From assembly GCF_001766675.1 (NCBI RefSeq), contig NZ_MJLT01000023.1, positions 186,001-250,000 on the forward strand: 64,000 nt of DNA, given 5' to 3'. The notes beneath the pieces are model-generated. The model was given only the letters and a program-made list of their open reading frames with translations, made no database searches and was not told the origin of the DNA. The translations under genes and the position numbers were made by a program. Within the stretch, counting starts at the first letter, position 1, and each line of letters starts with the position of its first letter. This document shows positions 15,281 to 24,027 of this stretch, piece after piece. The DNA is from Arthrobacter sp. SW1 (GTDB lineage Bacteria; Actinomycetota; Actinomycetes; Actinomycetales; Micrococcaceae).

Positions 15281-16672
15281 TCAGGCAAGGATCCGGACCC
15301 GTGGATCGTTGGCCTCGATCCATTCAAGGAAGACTTTGCGGCTGACCTTGCCGCGGTCCGTCACGGGCAGCTCGGACAGCTGGTAGTACTGCAGCGGGCG
15401 CTTGTCCCGGGCCAGCAGGCCGTCCAGGCCGGTCCGAAGCTGGGTGGCGGTCACGGCACCGCAGGCCGGCAGGATGCCGGCCACCACACGCTGGCCACGG
15501 AGCTCATCGGGCATGCCGGCGGCCACCGCGGCTGATACACCGGGAACGGAGGCCAGCGCCAGTTCAACCTCATGCGGGTAGACATTCCGCCCGGCCGAAA
15601 GGATCATGTCCGAGCGCCGGCCGAGGATGTGCAGCACACCGTCTTCCAGGTAGCCCTGGTCCCCCACGGTGTACCAGCCGTCCAGGCAGCGGAGGGCGTG
15701 CCCGTCGTCGCCCCACAGGTATCCGTTCGAGACCATGCCGCTGCGGACGCAGATGTTGCCGTGCCGGCCGTCGGCCAGTTCAGCGCCGGAATCGTCCCGG
15801 ATGGAGAGTCCGACGCCGGGAAACGGCCGGCCGATTCCGGTGCCGCCGGCGTCGAGCGGCTCCCCTGCCGCCAGGCAGGTGCCGGATACAAAGCTGAGTT
15901 CGGAGGCGCCGTAGTACTCGAAGATCGCGGCGTGCGGTGCCCAGCGCCGCGCCGCTTCCAGGGTCCGGGCGTCCAACTTCGAACCGGCGCAGATGATGCT
16001 GCGGATGGCCGAGGCGTCCACGCCGCCTGCGAGCCCGCGTTCGCTCAGCAGGCGCAGCACGGTGGGGGTCAGCACCAGCCGGGTGACGCCGTCGTGGGCG
16101 ATCGCCGCGTGGGCGTCACCGACGTCGAACGTCTCCAGGGTGTGGAAGGCGGAACCGGCGTACAGGCATTCGGAGAGCGTGTACAGGTTAAGGCTCGCAG
16201 CCAAGGGGCCCGGTGCCAGCGTGACGTCATCCTGCCGGAGCCCGAAGAACTCCACAGAGGCCTCGAAGGACTCTTGCCAGGACCGCCGTGTACGGGTGAA
16301 GGCCTTCGGCACAGAGGTGGTGCCGGAGGTGAGGCCCACCAGGAAGTCGGACTCCGGCGGACCGTCCACGAGCTCATCGCCACCAGGCTCACCGGCCGGC
16401 CCGATCCGCTCCGCCACCTCGCCGATCAACGCGTCCGGCCACAGCGGGTCAAGCACGGCGCAGCGGCGTACGCCGGCGACGGCGGCCACATAGGACACCA
16501 CGAAGTGCAGCGAGTTGGGCTCCGCCAGCACCGAGGTGCCCGGCGTTTCGGCGAGCCGCAGCGTCGCGTCGTCGCGCAGCTGCGCCCAGCTGAGCCGCTT
16601 GCCGCCCACGACGACTGCGGTGTCGTCCGGCCGTTCGGCAGCCTGGAGCTGGAGCTTGTTCAGGAAAGGCAC
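15281..16672 (-). CDS. AMP-binding acyl-CoA ligase
   Basis: This 463-residue adenylate-forming enzyme should activate a carboxylic acid as acyl-AMP and then acyl-CoA. Visible motifs are the P-loop LTSGTTSVPKAF near residue 115, YYGASELSF (A5), YTVGDQGYL with LGRRSDMILSAGRNVYPHEVE (A7-A8), and the catalytic lysine context DRGKVSRKVF near the C-terminus. It is shorter than typical FadD proteins (500-560). It lies 13 bp upstream of the thiolase-like gene and is divergent from the zinc peptidase. The substrate is unknown; context with bioYMN hints at a biotin-related acyl chain. Confidence 0.88.
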   Translation of the reverse strand: MPFLNKLQLQAAERPDDTAVVVGGKRLSWAQLRDDATLRLAETPGTSVLAEPNSLHFVVSYVAAVAGVRRCAVLDPLWPDALIGEVAERIGPAGEPGGDELVDGPPESDFLVGLTSGTTSVPKAFTRTRRSWQESFEASVEFFGLRQDDVTLAPGPLAASLNLYTLSECLYAGSAFHTLETFDVGDAHAAIAHDGVTRLVLTPTVLRLLSERGLAGGVDASAIRSIICAGSKLDARTLEAARRWAPHAAIFEYYGASELSFVSGTCLAAGEPLDAGGTGIGRPFPGVGLSIRDDSGAELADGRHGNICVRSGMVSNGYLWGDDGHALRCLDGWYTVGDQGYLEDGVLHILGRRSDMILSAGRNVYPHEVELALASVPGVSAAVAAGMPDELRGQRVVAGILPACGAVTATQLRTGLDGLLARDKRPLQYYQLSELPVTDRGKVSRKVFLEWIEANDPRVRILA

Positions 16673-16720
16673 CAGAGCATTTTAGCTTCCGGTGGCCAGC
16701 CTTCGGCGGCCTGTGACGTT

Positions 16721-16726
16721 TATGGT
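16721..16726 (+). promoter_or_regulatory. -10 element TATGGT, leaderless start of zinc peptidase
   Basis: TATGGT ends 7 nt before ATG 16734 and no Shine-Dalgarno sequence is present, predicting a leaderless transcript. Confidence 0.45.
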
Positions 16727-16733
16727 TGGCACT

Positions 16734-17642
16734 ATGAGTTTCAATGACGGAGTGGAGCTGGACCCCAGCCAGGTGCAGGACCGCCGCGGCGGCGGGTTGG
16801 GACGCGGAACGAAGATCGGTGGCGGGATCGGCGGCGGCATCGTTGCCCTCCTGCTTGTGCTGCTCGGGGTGAACCCGCAGCTCGTGGAGGACCTCACGGG
16901 AGGCGGCCAGCCGCCGGCCGTCGGTCCGGGAACCACCCAGTCGTCCGGCGGGACGAACGAGTGCCGCACCGGCGTGGACGCGGACAAGCGGCTCGACTGC
17001 CGCATCCTCGGTACGGTCAACAGCCTCAACAGCTTCTGGCCGGGCTACCTGGCCGACTACAACGTGAAGTACTCCCGCCCACAGACGGTCATCTTTGACC
17101 AAGCCACGAACACCGGCTGCGGCGCCGCCACCAGCGAGGTCGGCCCGCTCTATTGTCCGGCCGACCGCACTGCCTACTTCGATCCCGGCTTCTTCCAGGA
17201 ACTCGTGGACCGTTTCGGCTCCTCCGGCGGACCGCTGGCCCAGGAGTACGTGGTGGCGCACGAGTTCGGGCACCACATCCAGAACATGCTGGGCGACCTC
17301 GGCCGTGCCCAGGAGGACCCGCAGGGTCCGCAGTCCGGCGCCGTCCGCGTGGAGCTGCAGGCTGACTGCTACGCGGGCCTGTGGGCACGGTACGCCAGCA
17401 CGGCCAAGGACCCCGACACCGGCCAGCCGTTCCTGGAACCGCTCACCAAGCAGGACCTGGCGGACGCGCTGTCCGCAGCCTCCGCCGTCGGCGACGACCG
17501 CATCCAGGAAGCCGCCACCGGGCGGGTCTCCCCCGAAGCCTGGACCCACGGCTCCAGCGCCCAGCGCCAGAAATGGTTCTCCCAGGGGTACAGCACCGGA
17601 GACATCACCAAGTGCGATACCTTCGCGGTCGCCCGGCCGTAA
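16734..17642 (+). CDS. Neutral zinc metallopeptidase, YpfJ family
   Basis: This 302-residue single-pass membrane protein has a short cytoplasmic N-terminus, a membrane helix near 30-46 (GGGIGGGIVALLLVLLG), a Pro/Gly/Ser linker, and an extracytoplasmic peptidase domain. The zinc site HEFGH is at 176-180 with downstream VELQADCYAGLWA supplying a further acidic ligand, the YpfJ/zincin pattern. Cysteines at 77, 89, 129 and 141 may form disulfides outside the cell. The substrate is unknown. ATG 16734 (MSFNDG) is chosen over two upstream in-frame starts because a -10 hexamer sits just before it. Confidence 0.9.
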   Translation: MSFNDGVELDPSQVQDRRGGGLGRGTKIGGGIGGGIVALLLVLLGVNPQLVEDLTGGGQPPAVGPGTTQSSGGTNECRTGVDADKRLDCRILGTVNSLNSFWPGYLADYNVKYSRPQTVIFDQATNTGCGAATSEVGPLYCPADRTAYFDPGFFQELVDRFGSSGGPLAQEYVVAHEFGHHIQNMLGDLGRAQEDPQGPQSGAVRVELQADCYAGLWARYASTAKDPDTGQPFLEPLTKQDLADALSAASAVGDDRIQEAATGRVSPEAWTHGSSAQRQKWFSQGYSTGDITKCDTFAVARP

Positions 17643-17676
17643 AGGCAGCTCCTTAAAGCCCAGCTTCTTAAAGCCC

Positions 17677-17720
17677 GACGGCGGCGGGTCGCCTTCCAAG
17701 GAAGGTGACCCGCCGCCGTC
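17677..17720. terminator. Bidirectional terminator hairpin
   Basis: An almost perfect inverted repeat of about 19-20 bp (GACGGCGGCGGGTC at 17677, its complement ending at 17720) lies between the convergent peptidase gene and the 3' end of the SUF operon. The T-tracts are weak, but the stem is long and placed exactly where a terminator is needed. Confidence 0.75.
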
Positions 17721-17741
17721 GTCGCTTAAGGCGGTGGAGGC

Positions 17742-18074
17742 TCAGATGTTGAAGCCGAGGGCCCGCATCTGGTCCTTGCCGTCGTCGGTGATCCGCTCGG
17801 GACCCCATGGCGGCATCCATACCCAGTTCAGGCGCCAGTCGTCCACCACGCCGTCCAGCGCCTTGCCGACCTGTTCCTCCAGGACATCGGTCAGCGGGCA
17901 GGCCGCGGTGGTCAGCGTCATGTCGATCAGCAGGGCGCCGTCTTCTTCGGAGTACTTCAGACCGTAGAGCAGCCCAAGGTCCACCACGTTGACACCGAGT
18001 TCGGGGTCGATGACGTCCTTGAGTGCCTCTTCGACATCTTCCAGGCTCGTACGGGCTGCGTTGATTTCGGTCAT
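17742..18074 (-). CDS. sufT: Metal-sulfur cluster assembly factor SufT (MIP18/PaaD-like)
   Basis: This 110-residue MIP18/DUF59 protein has the conserved opening DVEEALKDVIDPELGVNVVDLGLLYG and the reactive-cysteine block TLTTAACPLTDVLEEQV. SufT helps mature or deliver Fe-S clusters to target proteins, particularly under high Fe-S demand. It is the last gene of the SUF operon, 13 bp after sufC, as in other actinobacteria, although there sufS and sufU normally intervene. Confidence 0.92.
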   Translation of the reverse strand: MTEINAARTSLEDVEEALKDVIDPELGVNVVDLGLLYGLKYSEEDGALLIDMTLTTAACPLTDVLEEQVGKALDGVVDDWRLNWVWMPPWGPERITDDGKDQMRALGFNI

Positions 18075-18087
18075 AAGGCGATCCTAA

Positions 18088-18873
18088 CTAGGCCTGGGCA
18101 GCGGGAGCAACGGCTGCGCCGGCGCCGCTCAGGTAGCGGTCGTAGCCCTCTTCCTCAAGGCGGTCGGCGAGCTCCGGGCCGCCCTCTTCCACAACCTTGC
18201 CGTCAACGAAGACGTGCACGAAGTCCGGCTTGATGTAGCGCAGGATGCGGGTGTAGTGCGTGATGAGCAGGGTGCCCATGTTGCCGTTCGAGTGGGCGCG
18301 GTTGACGCCTTCGGACACAACCTTGAGGGCGTCGACGTCCAGGCCGGAGTCGGTTTCGTCGAGGACGGCGAACTTCGGCTTGAAGAGTTCCAGCTGCAGG
18401 ATCTCCACGCGCTTCTTCTCGCCACCGGAGAAGCCTTCGTTGACGTTGCGCTGCGCGAAGTCGGCGTCGATGCGCAGTTCCTGCATGGCGGCCTTGACGT
18501 CCTTGGTCCAGGTGCGCAGGGCCGGGGCTTCGCCGTCGATCGCGGTCTTGGCGGTCCGCAGGAAGTTGGTCATGGTGACGCCGGGAACTTCCACGGGGTA
18601 CTGCATGGCCAGGAAGACGCCGGCGCGGGCGCGCTCGTCGACGCTCATCTCGAGGACGTCTTCGCCGTCGAGGGTGATGCTGCCGCTGGTCACGGTGTAG
18701 CGCGGGTGGCCGGCGATGGTGGAGGCCAGGGTGGACTTGCCCGAACCGTTGGGGCCCATGATCGCGTGGGTCTCGCCGGTCTTGATGGTCAGGCTGACGC
18801 CCTTCAGGATCTCCTTGGTGCCCTGCTCAGTCTCGATGCTGACGTGCAGGTCCTTGATCTCAAGAGTAGACAT
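18088..18873 (-). CDS. sufC: Fe-S cluster assembly ATPase SufC
   Basis: SufC is the ABC-type ATPase of the SufBCD scaffold, acting in the cytoplasm. The 261-residue protein has Walker A GPNGSGKST near residue 35, signature FSGGEKKRVEILQLE, Walker B FAVLDETDSGLDVDALK and the switch HYTRILRYIKPDFVHV typical of SufC. ATG 18873 (MSTLEIKDL) is used; a 16-residue in-frame extension is not SufC-like. It lies 51 bp after the Rieske gene in the operon. Confidence 0.96.
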   Translation of the reverse strand: MSTLEIKDLHVSIETEQGTKEILKGVSLTIKTGETHAIMGPNGSGKSTLASTIAGHPRYTVTSGSITLDGEDVLEMSVDERARAGVFLAMQYPVEVPGVTMTNFLRTAKTAIDGEAPALRTWTKDVKAAMQELRIDADFAQRNVNEGFSGGEKKRVEILQLELFKPKFAVLDETDSGLDVDALKVVSEGVNRAHSNGNMGTLLITHYTRILRYIKPDFVHVFVDGKVVEEGGPELADRLEEEGYDRYLSGAGAAVAPAAQA

Positions 18874-18924
18874 GCTCTTCTTTCTTTCGTTCTCTAAGTC
18901 TTGGTTACGGGGCGCGGCCACAAC

Positions 18925-19281
18925 TCAGTAGTTGTGGACCGGCGCTCCGTTCACAACGTTGCTTACGTCCACGTACACGTCGTCGCCGTCGAGGGTGACG
19001 GCGAAGACGGGGACGGGCTCGTAGGCGGGAAGCTGGAGCGGCTGGCCGCTGCGCAGGTCGAACTGGGAGCCGTGGCCCCAGCATTCGATGGCGCAACCTT
19101 CCACCTCGCCTTCGGAAAGGGAGATGTCGGCGTGCGAGCAGGTGTCCCCGATGGCGTGGATTTCGCCCATCGAATCCCTCACCACGGCAACCGGGTAGTC
19201 ACCGATGAGGATGCGCAGCGCCTGCTTGACCTTGATGTCGTTGGCGTTGCACACCAGTTCGCCCTGTGGCTTGTCGCTCAT
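18925..19281 (-). CDS. Rieske-type [2Fe-2S] ferredoxin of the SUF operon
   Basis: This 118-residue protein has the Rieske cluster ligands in order: CSH (DTCSHAD, near residue 48) and CxxH (ECWGHGSQFD, near residue 67), with the proline-rich LPAYEPVPVF end typical of bacterial dioxygenase ferredoxins (NirD/BphF-like). No oxygenase gene is nearby. Its place between sufD and sufC suggests electron supply during cluster assembly, or a client of the system; this is an inference, although the same placement is common in actinobacteria. Confidence 0.9.
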   Translation of the reverse strand: MSDKPQGELVCNANDIKVKQALRILIGDYPVAVVRDSMGEIHAIGDTCSHADISLSEGEVEGCAIECWGHGSQFDLRSGQPLQLPAYEPVPVFAVTLDGDDVYVDVSNVVNGAPVHNY

Positions 19282-19305
19282 GTTCAGCTTCCCGTCCGGC
19301 CGGTC

Positions 19306-20607
19306 TTAGTTGTCGCCCGCAGCGAGTTCGCGCTCGACGGCGTCCGTCAGGCGCTCTTCGAGGGCAGGGACCTTGATCTTCTGGATGATTTCGTTGAGGA
19401 AGCCACGGACCACCAGGCGGCGTGCGACGTCCTCCGGGATGCCGCGTGCCATCAGGTAGAACAAGTGCTCGTCGTCGAAACGGCCAGTGGCGCTGGCGTG
19501 GCCGGCACCTTCGATGAGGCCGGTTTCGATCTCGAGGTTCGGCACGGAGTCCGCACGGCAGCCGTCGGTCAGGACCAGGTTCTGGTTCTTCTCGTAGCTG
19601 TCGGTGCCTTCGGCCTGCTTCTGGATCAGGACGTCGCCCACCCAGACGGTGTGCGCGTCCTTGCCCTGAAGGGCGCCCTTGTACAGCACGTTGGACACGC
19701 AGTTGGGCTGCGCGTGGTCAACGTAGGTACGGTGCTCGAGGTGCTGGCCGGCGTCGGCGAAGTACAGGCCGAACAGTTCGACTTCGCCGCCGGGCGCAGC
19801 GAAACGGGCGGTCGGGGTGACGCGGACCAGGTTTCCGCCCAGGCTCACGGCGATGTGCTTGAACTTGGCATCGCGGCCAACCTTGGCCTGCTGCGAGGAG
19901 GCGTGGACCGAGTCGTCGTTCCATTCCTGCAGGGACACGACTGTCAGCTCGGCGCCGTCCTCGACGACGATTTCGACGTTCTCGGACACCACGGCAGTGC
20001 CTTCGTGGCCCAGGACCACGACAGACTTGGAGAACTTCTCAGCAACGATCACCACGTGCTGAGCCGAAGCCTCGGTGCCGTTGCCGGCGAGGACGACGGA
20101 CACTTCGCTGTCCAGGCTGGTCTCAGCCGGAACCGTGATGACGGTGGCTTCCGTGAAGTTGGCCCAGGCGTTGGCGGACACGCGGTCCTCCGGGATGCCG
20201 GCGGAGCCGATGCGCTTGTCGTCGCGGCCGACCGTTTCGACCTTGACGGCGTCCGGGGCGGTGACGGTCACGGCCGGAGCCGCGCCGGTGAGTGCATCGC
20301 TGTGCAGGCCGCGCAGGCGGCGCAGCGGGGTAAAGCGCCAGTCTTCTTCAAGACCGGTGAGGGCCTTGAAGTCTTCCAGCGTGTAGGAGGTCAGGCGCCC
20401 GGCGCGGGAGCTGTCCGGAACGCCGACGCCGCCACCGTGGGAATGGCCCTTGGCGGAGTCACCGGCGAGGGGACCGGACGACGGCGCCGCGACGGTGCCG
20501 TCCGCGTTGATCGGCGAGAGGTTCTCGCCTTCCTCGGTGAAACCGTCGATGAACGGCTGGGCAGAGGGCGCGCCGATGCGTGCCTTTTCAGTAGTGGTCT
20601 CAGTCAT
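19306..20607 (-). CDS. sufD: Fe-S cluster assembly protein SufD
   Basis: This 433-residue beta-helix scaffold subunit pairs with SufB in SufBC2D. The N-terminus is variable and acidic; the conserved core includes VVLGHEGTAVVSENVEIVVE, the C-terminal SDR-like block LTDGCRADSVPNLEIETG and HASATGRFDDEHLFYLMARG, then a helical tail (RRLVVRGFLNEII). It begins 2 bp after the sufB stop, so it is translationally coupled. Its length is normal for actinobacterial SufD. Confidence 0.95.
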   Translation of the reverse strand: MTETTTEKARIGAPSAQPFIDGFTEEGENLSPINADGTVAAPSSGPLAGDSAKGHSHGGGVGVPDSSRAGRLTSYTLEDFKALTGLEEDWRFTPLRRLRGLHSDALTGAAPAVTVTAPDAVKVETVGRDDKRIGSAGIPEDRVSANAWANFTEATVITVPAETSLDSEVSVVLAGNGTEASAQHVVIVAEKFSKSVVVLGHEGTAVVSENVEIVVEDGAELTVVSLQEWNDDSVHASSQQAKVGRDAKFKHIAVSLGGNLVRVTPTARFAAPGGEVELFGLYFADAGQHLEHRTYVDHAQPNCVSNVLYKGALQGKDAHTVWVGDVLIQKQAEGTDSYEKNQNLVLTDGCRADSVPNLEIETGLIEGAGHASATGRFDDEHLFYLMARGIPEDVARRLVVRGFLNEIIQKIKVPALEERLTDAVERELAAGDN

Positions 20608-20609
20608 CG

Positions 20610-22073
20610 TTAACCGACGGATCCTTCCATCTGCAGTTCAATCAGGCGGTTCAGCTCGAGGGCGTATTCCATGGGCAGTTCCCGGGCGATCGGCTCGATG
20701 AAGCCGCGCACGATCATGGCCATGGCCTCGTCCTCGGGCAGGCCGCGGGACATCAGATAGAAGAGCTGCTCTTCACTGACGCGGGAAACGGTCGCCTCGT
20801 GGCCCAGTACGACGTCGTCCTCGCGGATGTCGATGTACGGGTAGGTGTCCGAACGGGAGATGGTGTCCACCAGCAGGGCGTCACAGCGCACGGTGTTTGC
20901 CGAGTGCTTGGCGCCTTCGCGGACCTGGACCAGGCCGCGGTAGGCTGCGCGTCCGCCGCCACGGGCCACGGACTTGGAGATGATGGAGCTCTTGGTGTTC
21001 GGCGCGATGTGCACCATCTTGGAGCCGGTGTCCTGGTGCTGGCCTTCGCCGGCGAACGCGATGGACAGGGTTTCGCCCTTGGCGTGCTCGCCGACCAGGT
21101 AGACGGCCGGGTACTTCATGGTCACCTTGGAGCCGATGTTGCCATCGATCCATTCCATGGTGGCGCCCTCTTCGCAGATGGCGCGCTTGGTGACCAGGTT
21201 ATACACGTTGTTGGACCAGTTCTGGATGGTCGTGTAGCGGACGCGGGCGCCCTTCTTCACGACGATCTCGACGACGGCCGAGTGCAGCGAGTCCGAGGTG
21301 TAGATCGGCGCGGTGCAGCCTTCGATGTAGTGGACGTAGGAGTCCTCGTCGGCGATGATCAGCGTGCGCTCGAACTGGCCCATGTTTTCCGTGTTGATGC
21401 GGAAGTAGGCCTGCAGCGGGATCTCCACGTGGACGCCCTTGGGGACGTACACGAAGGAACCGCCGGACCACACGGCCGTGTTCAGGGAGGCGAACTTGTT
21501 GTCGCCCACCGGGATGACGGTGCCGAAGTACTCCTGGAAGATCTCCGGGTGTTCCTTCAGGGCGGTGTCGGTGTCCAGGAAGATGACGCCCTGGGCTTCC
21601 AGGTCCTCGCGGATCTGGTGGTACACGACCTCGGATTCGTACTGGGCGGCGACGCCGGCCACCAGGCGGTTGCGCTCGGCTTCCGGGATGCCCAGCTTTT
21701 CGTAGGTGGTACGGATGTCTTCGGGCAGGTCCTCCCAGGAAGCAGCCTGCTTCTCGGTGGAGCGCACGAAGTACTTGATGTTGTCGAAGTCGATGCCGGA
21801 GAGGTCTGCGCCCCAGGTCGGCATGGGCTTGCGGTCGAAGTACTTCAGGCCCTTAAGGCGCAGGTCGAGCATCCATTCCGGCTCGCTCTTCTTTTCCGAA
21901 ATGTCCCGAACTACCTCTTCATCGAGACCACGGCGTGCGTTGGCACCGACGTCGTTCTTGTCGGCCCATCCGTACTCGTAGTTGCCGATGCCGTGGAGCT
22001 CGGGATTCTTCTCCAGAATCTCCGAGATCACAGTGCCGTCAGCTACCGCTTTCTCCGTTATTTGGTCCGTCAT
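20610..22073 (-). CDS. sufB: Fe-S cluster assembly protein SufB
   Basis: SufB is the central scaffold on which Fe-S clusters form. The 487-residue protein shows [60 protein letters not shown] and, near the C-terminus, [21 protein letters not shown] see no intein or insertion, unlike mycobacterial SufB. The ATG at 22073 overlaps the sufR stop as TAATG, so regulator and scaffold are translated in tandem. It is strongly conserved and unambiguous. Confidence 0.97.
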   Translation of the reverse strand: MTDQITEKAVADGTVISEILEKNPELHGIGNYEYGWADKNDVGANARRGLDEEVVRDISEKKSEPEWMLDLRLKGLKYFDRKPMPTWGADLSGIDFDNIKYFVRSTEKQAASWEDLPEDIRTTYEKLGIPEAERNRLVAGVAAQYESEVVYHQIREDLEAQGVIFLDTDTALKEHPEIFQEYFGTVIPVGDNKFASLNTAVWSGGSFVYVPKGVHVEIPLQAYFRINTENMGQFERTLIIADEDSYVHYIEGCTAPIYTSDSLHSAVVEIVVKKGARVRYTTIQNWSNNVYNLVTKRAICEEGATMEWIDGNIGSKVTMKYPAVYLVGEHAKGETLSIAFAGEGQHQDTGSKMVHIAPNTKSSIISKSVARGGGRAAYRGLVQVREGAKHSANTVRCDALLVDTISRSDTYPYIDIREDDVVLGHEATVSRVSEEQLFYLMSRGLPEDEAMAMIVRGFIEPIARELPMEYALELNRLIELQMEGSVG

Positions 22074-22933
22074 TACGGCCTTCCTTGCTGATTGTTTGAT
22101 TCTTCACGGGACGCAGCCGGGCCGTCCGGGGAAACTGTGTTCTCCTTCATGGCCGGCCTGCCGGTCGGTATGTGGGTGGTGCAGACGTGGCCGCCCCGGG
22201 CAAGGGTGGAAAGCCTGCGCACGTCGACACCGAGAAGGCGGGAAAAGACTTCCGTCTCGGCGTCACAGAATTCAGGGAAGTCGGCGGCAAGGTGCTGGAT
22301 GGGGCAATGGCCCTGGCACAGCTGCACGCTCGAAAGCGACGCCGGAAGCGGCGCCTTGCTCTCGATCGAGGCCGCCGAGGACACGTAGCCGTCGCGGCTG
22401 AGCGCCTTGGACAGCGCCATGGCGCGGGCGGTGATGTCGCTGCCGGCTGCTTCGATGCCGGGGGCGTAGCGCTGTTCCATGTCGGCGAAACGTTCGACCG
22501 CGAAATCCCGGACGGCATCGTTGCCCGCCAGTTCCTGGAGGCGGCGGAGCGCGGTGCCGGCGATGTTCAGGTAGTCGTCACCGATCTTCGACTGGCCCTG
22601 GGAGCTGAGCACGTAGCGGCGGGCAGGACGGCCCGCCCCGGCGCCTGCCTTCGCCACGCGCTTCACTTCTATGACGCCTGCGCGTTCCAGGTGGTCAAGA
22701 TGGCGGCGCACTGCGGCCGGCGTGAAGCCCAGGAGCTCGCCGAGTTCCGCGGCACTGACGGGCCCGTGTTCGAGCACGGCGTTGAGCACGCGGTCGCGCG
22801 TGCGGTCCTCGGTATCGGAAACCGACACCTCCGGAGCCACGGAAACGGGCACAGCGGAAGCAGCGGCCGGCGCCGCACCGGCGGCGCTGTGCCGCTTGGC
22901 GGACACAGAAACAGGGCTGCTCACGGAATACAC
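22073..22933 (-). CDS. sufR: SUF operon repressor SufR (winged helix, Fe-S sensing)
   Basis: This 286-residue regulator has a low-complexity Ala/Ser/Val N-terminus, an ArsR/MarR-like winged helix at about residues 45-110 ([28 protein letters not shown]), and a C-terminal sensor with conserved cysteines in [14 protein letters not shown] and HVC that can ligate a [4Fe-4S] cluster. SufR homologues repress the suf operon when clusters are plentiful. It is the first gene of the operon and so autoregulated. The GTG at 22933 is tentative; GTG 22924 is equally possible. Confidence 0.9.
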   Translation of the reverse strand: MYSVSSPVSVSAKRHSAAGAAPAAASAVPVSVAPEVSVSDTEDRTRDRVLNAVLEHGPVSAAELGELLGFTPAAVRRHLDHLERAGVIEVKRVAKAGAGAGRPARRYVLSSQGQSKIGDDYLNIAGTALRRLQELAGNDAVRDFAVERFADMEQRYAPGIEAAGSDITARAMALSKALSRDGYVSSAASIESKAPLPASLSSVQLCQGHCPIQHLAADFPEFCDAETEVFSRLLGVDVRRLSTLARGGHVCTTHIPTGRPAMKENTVSPDGPAASREESNNQQGRP

Positions 22934-22949
22934 AACACAATCATGTCGT

Positions 22950-22977
22950 AATCTAATCCCTGCATCCAGTAAGGCAA
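22950..22977 (-). promoter_or_regulatory. Candidate sufR-suf operon promoter
   Basis: TTGCCT (22977-22972) and TAGATT (22955-22950) on the minus strand are 16 bp apart, 16-25 nt upstream of the two possible sufR GTG codons. I found no convincing SufR operator dyad. Confidence 0.45.
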
Positions 22978-23040
22978 GGCTGACCTGATAACTGCCCCGC
23001 CGGCGACCCGCAGGCGGGCGCCGGGTGCTACTACTTCCCG

Positions 23041-23046
23041 TAGAAT
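23041..23046 (+). promoter_or_regulatory. -10 element TAGAAT, leaderless start
   Basis: TAGAAT ends 6 nt before the GTG start of the ABC ATPase at 23053. No Shine-Dalgarno precedes the GTG, so the mRNA probably starts at the initiation codon. Confidence 0.55.
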
Positions 23047-23052
23047 ACTCTG

Positions 23053-24027
23053 GTGCGTTCCCCCGAATCTCCCGTCCTCTCCATCGAAGGACTCATCAAG
23101 GATGTCGGCCCGCTGGCCGCCCTTGACGGCAAGATGCTGCGGGTGGTCAACGGCGTCACGCTGCACGCCGGGCGCGGTCAGGTCACTGCCCTGCTCGGCG
23201 CGAACGGCGCAGGAAAAACCACCACCCTCGAATGCGCCCAGGGCCTGCAGAAGCGTTCTGGCGGCAGCATCCGCCTCCTCGGCGAAGATCCGGACCTGGC
23301 CGGAGCCACCTTGCGCTCCCGCGTCGGCGTGATGTTGCAGGACGGCGGCCTCCCGCCGTCGGCCCGTCCGCTCCCCCTGTTGCGGCACATCGCCGGCATG
23401 TACGCCGATCCGCTGCCACTGGAACCCCTGGTGGAACGGCTGGGCATCGATACCTTCAGCCGCAGCAGCGTCCGCCGGCTTTCCGGTGGACAGAAGCAGC
23501 GCTTGGCCCTCGCTGCGGCACTGATCGGAAACCCGGAAGTGCTCTTCCTCGACGAGCCGAGCGCCGGCCTCGATCCGCAATCGCGGCAGATCGTCTTCGA
23601 ACTCATCGCCGAACTGCGGGATTCGGGGATGGGCATCATCCTTACCACCCATCTCATGGACGATGCCCAGCGCCTGGCCGACTATGTGTACATCATCGAC
23701 GCCGGCCATAACGTCGCCGAGGGAACGGTTGCCGAGCTGCTGCAGCATGGGGAGTCGGGCAAGAACGGCGTTACTGAGCGCACACTGTCCTTCGAGGCCC
23801 CGGCCGGGCTGGACCTGCGCGGCATTCTTGGCCCCCTCAGCGAAGGGCTCCTGATGTCCGAAGGCCGCGCGGGAAGCTATACCGTCACCGGCGCGCTGGG
23901 CCCGGCGCATCTTGCACGCCTGACGGCATGGTGGGCCGAAAAGGGCATCATGCCCGCATCGCTCAGGCTGGAGGCCCGCAGCCTCGAAGACGTTTTCCTG
24001 GACATTTCGGGGAGGGACATCCGATGA
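23053..24027 (+). CDS. ABC-2 type exporter ATP-binding protein
   Basis: This 324-residue DrrA/CcmA-like ATPase has Walker A GANGAGKTT near residue 57, signature LSGGQKQRLALAAAL, Walker B VLFLDEPSAGLD, switch TTHLMDD, and a ~90-residue C-terminal extension ending LEDVFLDISGRDIR as in drug/polyketide exporters. It is partner to the permease that follows with an ATGA overlap. The block lies divergent to sufR and upstream of ctaA, an arrangement also found in mycobacteria, so the exporter may serve heme or respiratory biogenesis; the substrate is unknown. Confidence 0.9.
   Translation: MRSPESPVLSIEGLIKDVGPLAALDGKMLRVVNGVTLHAGRGQVTALLGANGAGKTTTLECAQGLQKRSGGSIRLLGEDPDLAGATLRSRVGVMLQDGGLPPSARPLPLLRHIAGMYADPLPLEPLVERLGIDTFSRSSVRRLSGGQKQRLALAAALIGNPEVLFLDEPSAGLDPQSRQIVFELIAELRDSGMGIILTTHLMDDAQRLADYVYIIDAGHNVAEGTVAELLQHGESGKNGVTERTLSFEAPAGLDLRGILGPLSEGLLMSEGRAGSYTVTGALGPAHLARLTAWWAEKGIMPASLRLEARSLEDVFLDISGRDIR

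Noticed and set aside
13588..15345. A 585-codon plus-strand frame over bioN and the thiolase gene
   Set aside because: It crosses two real genes in the wrong frame and has Arg/Ala-rich low complexity.
18901..20613. A 570-codon plus-strand frame opposite sufD and the Rieske gene
   Set aside because: It is an antisense shadow with no recognisable domain; SufD is unambiguous on the minus strand.
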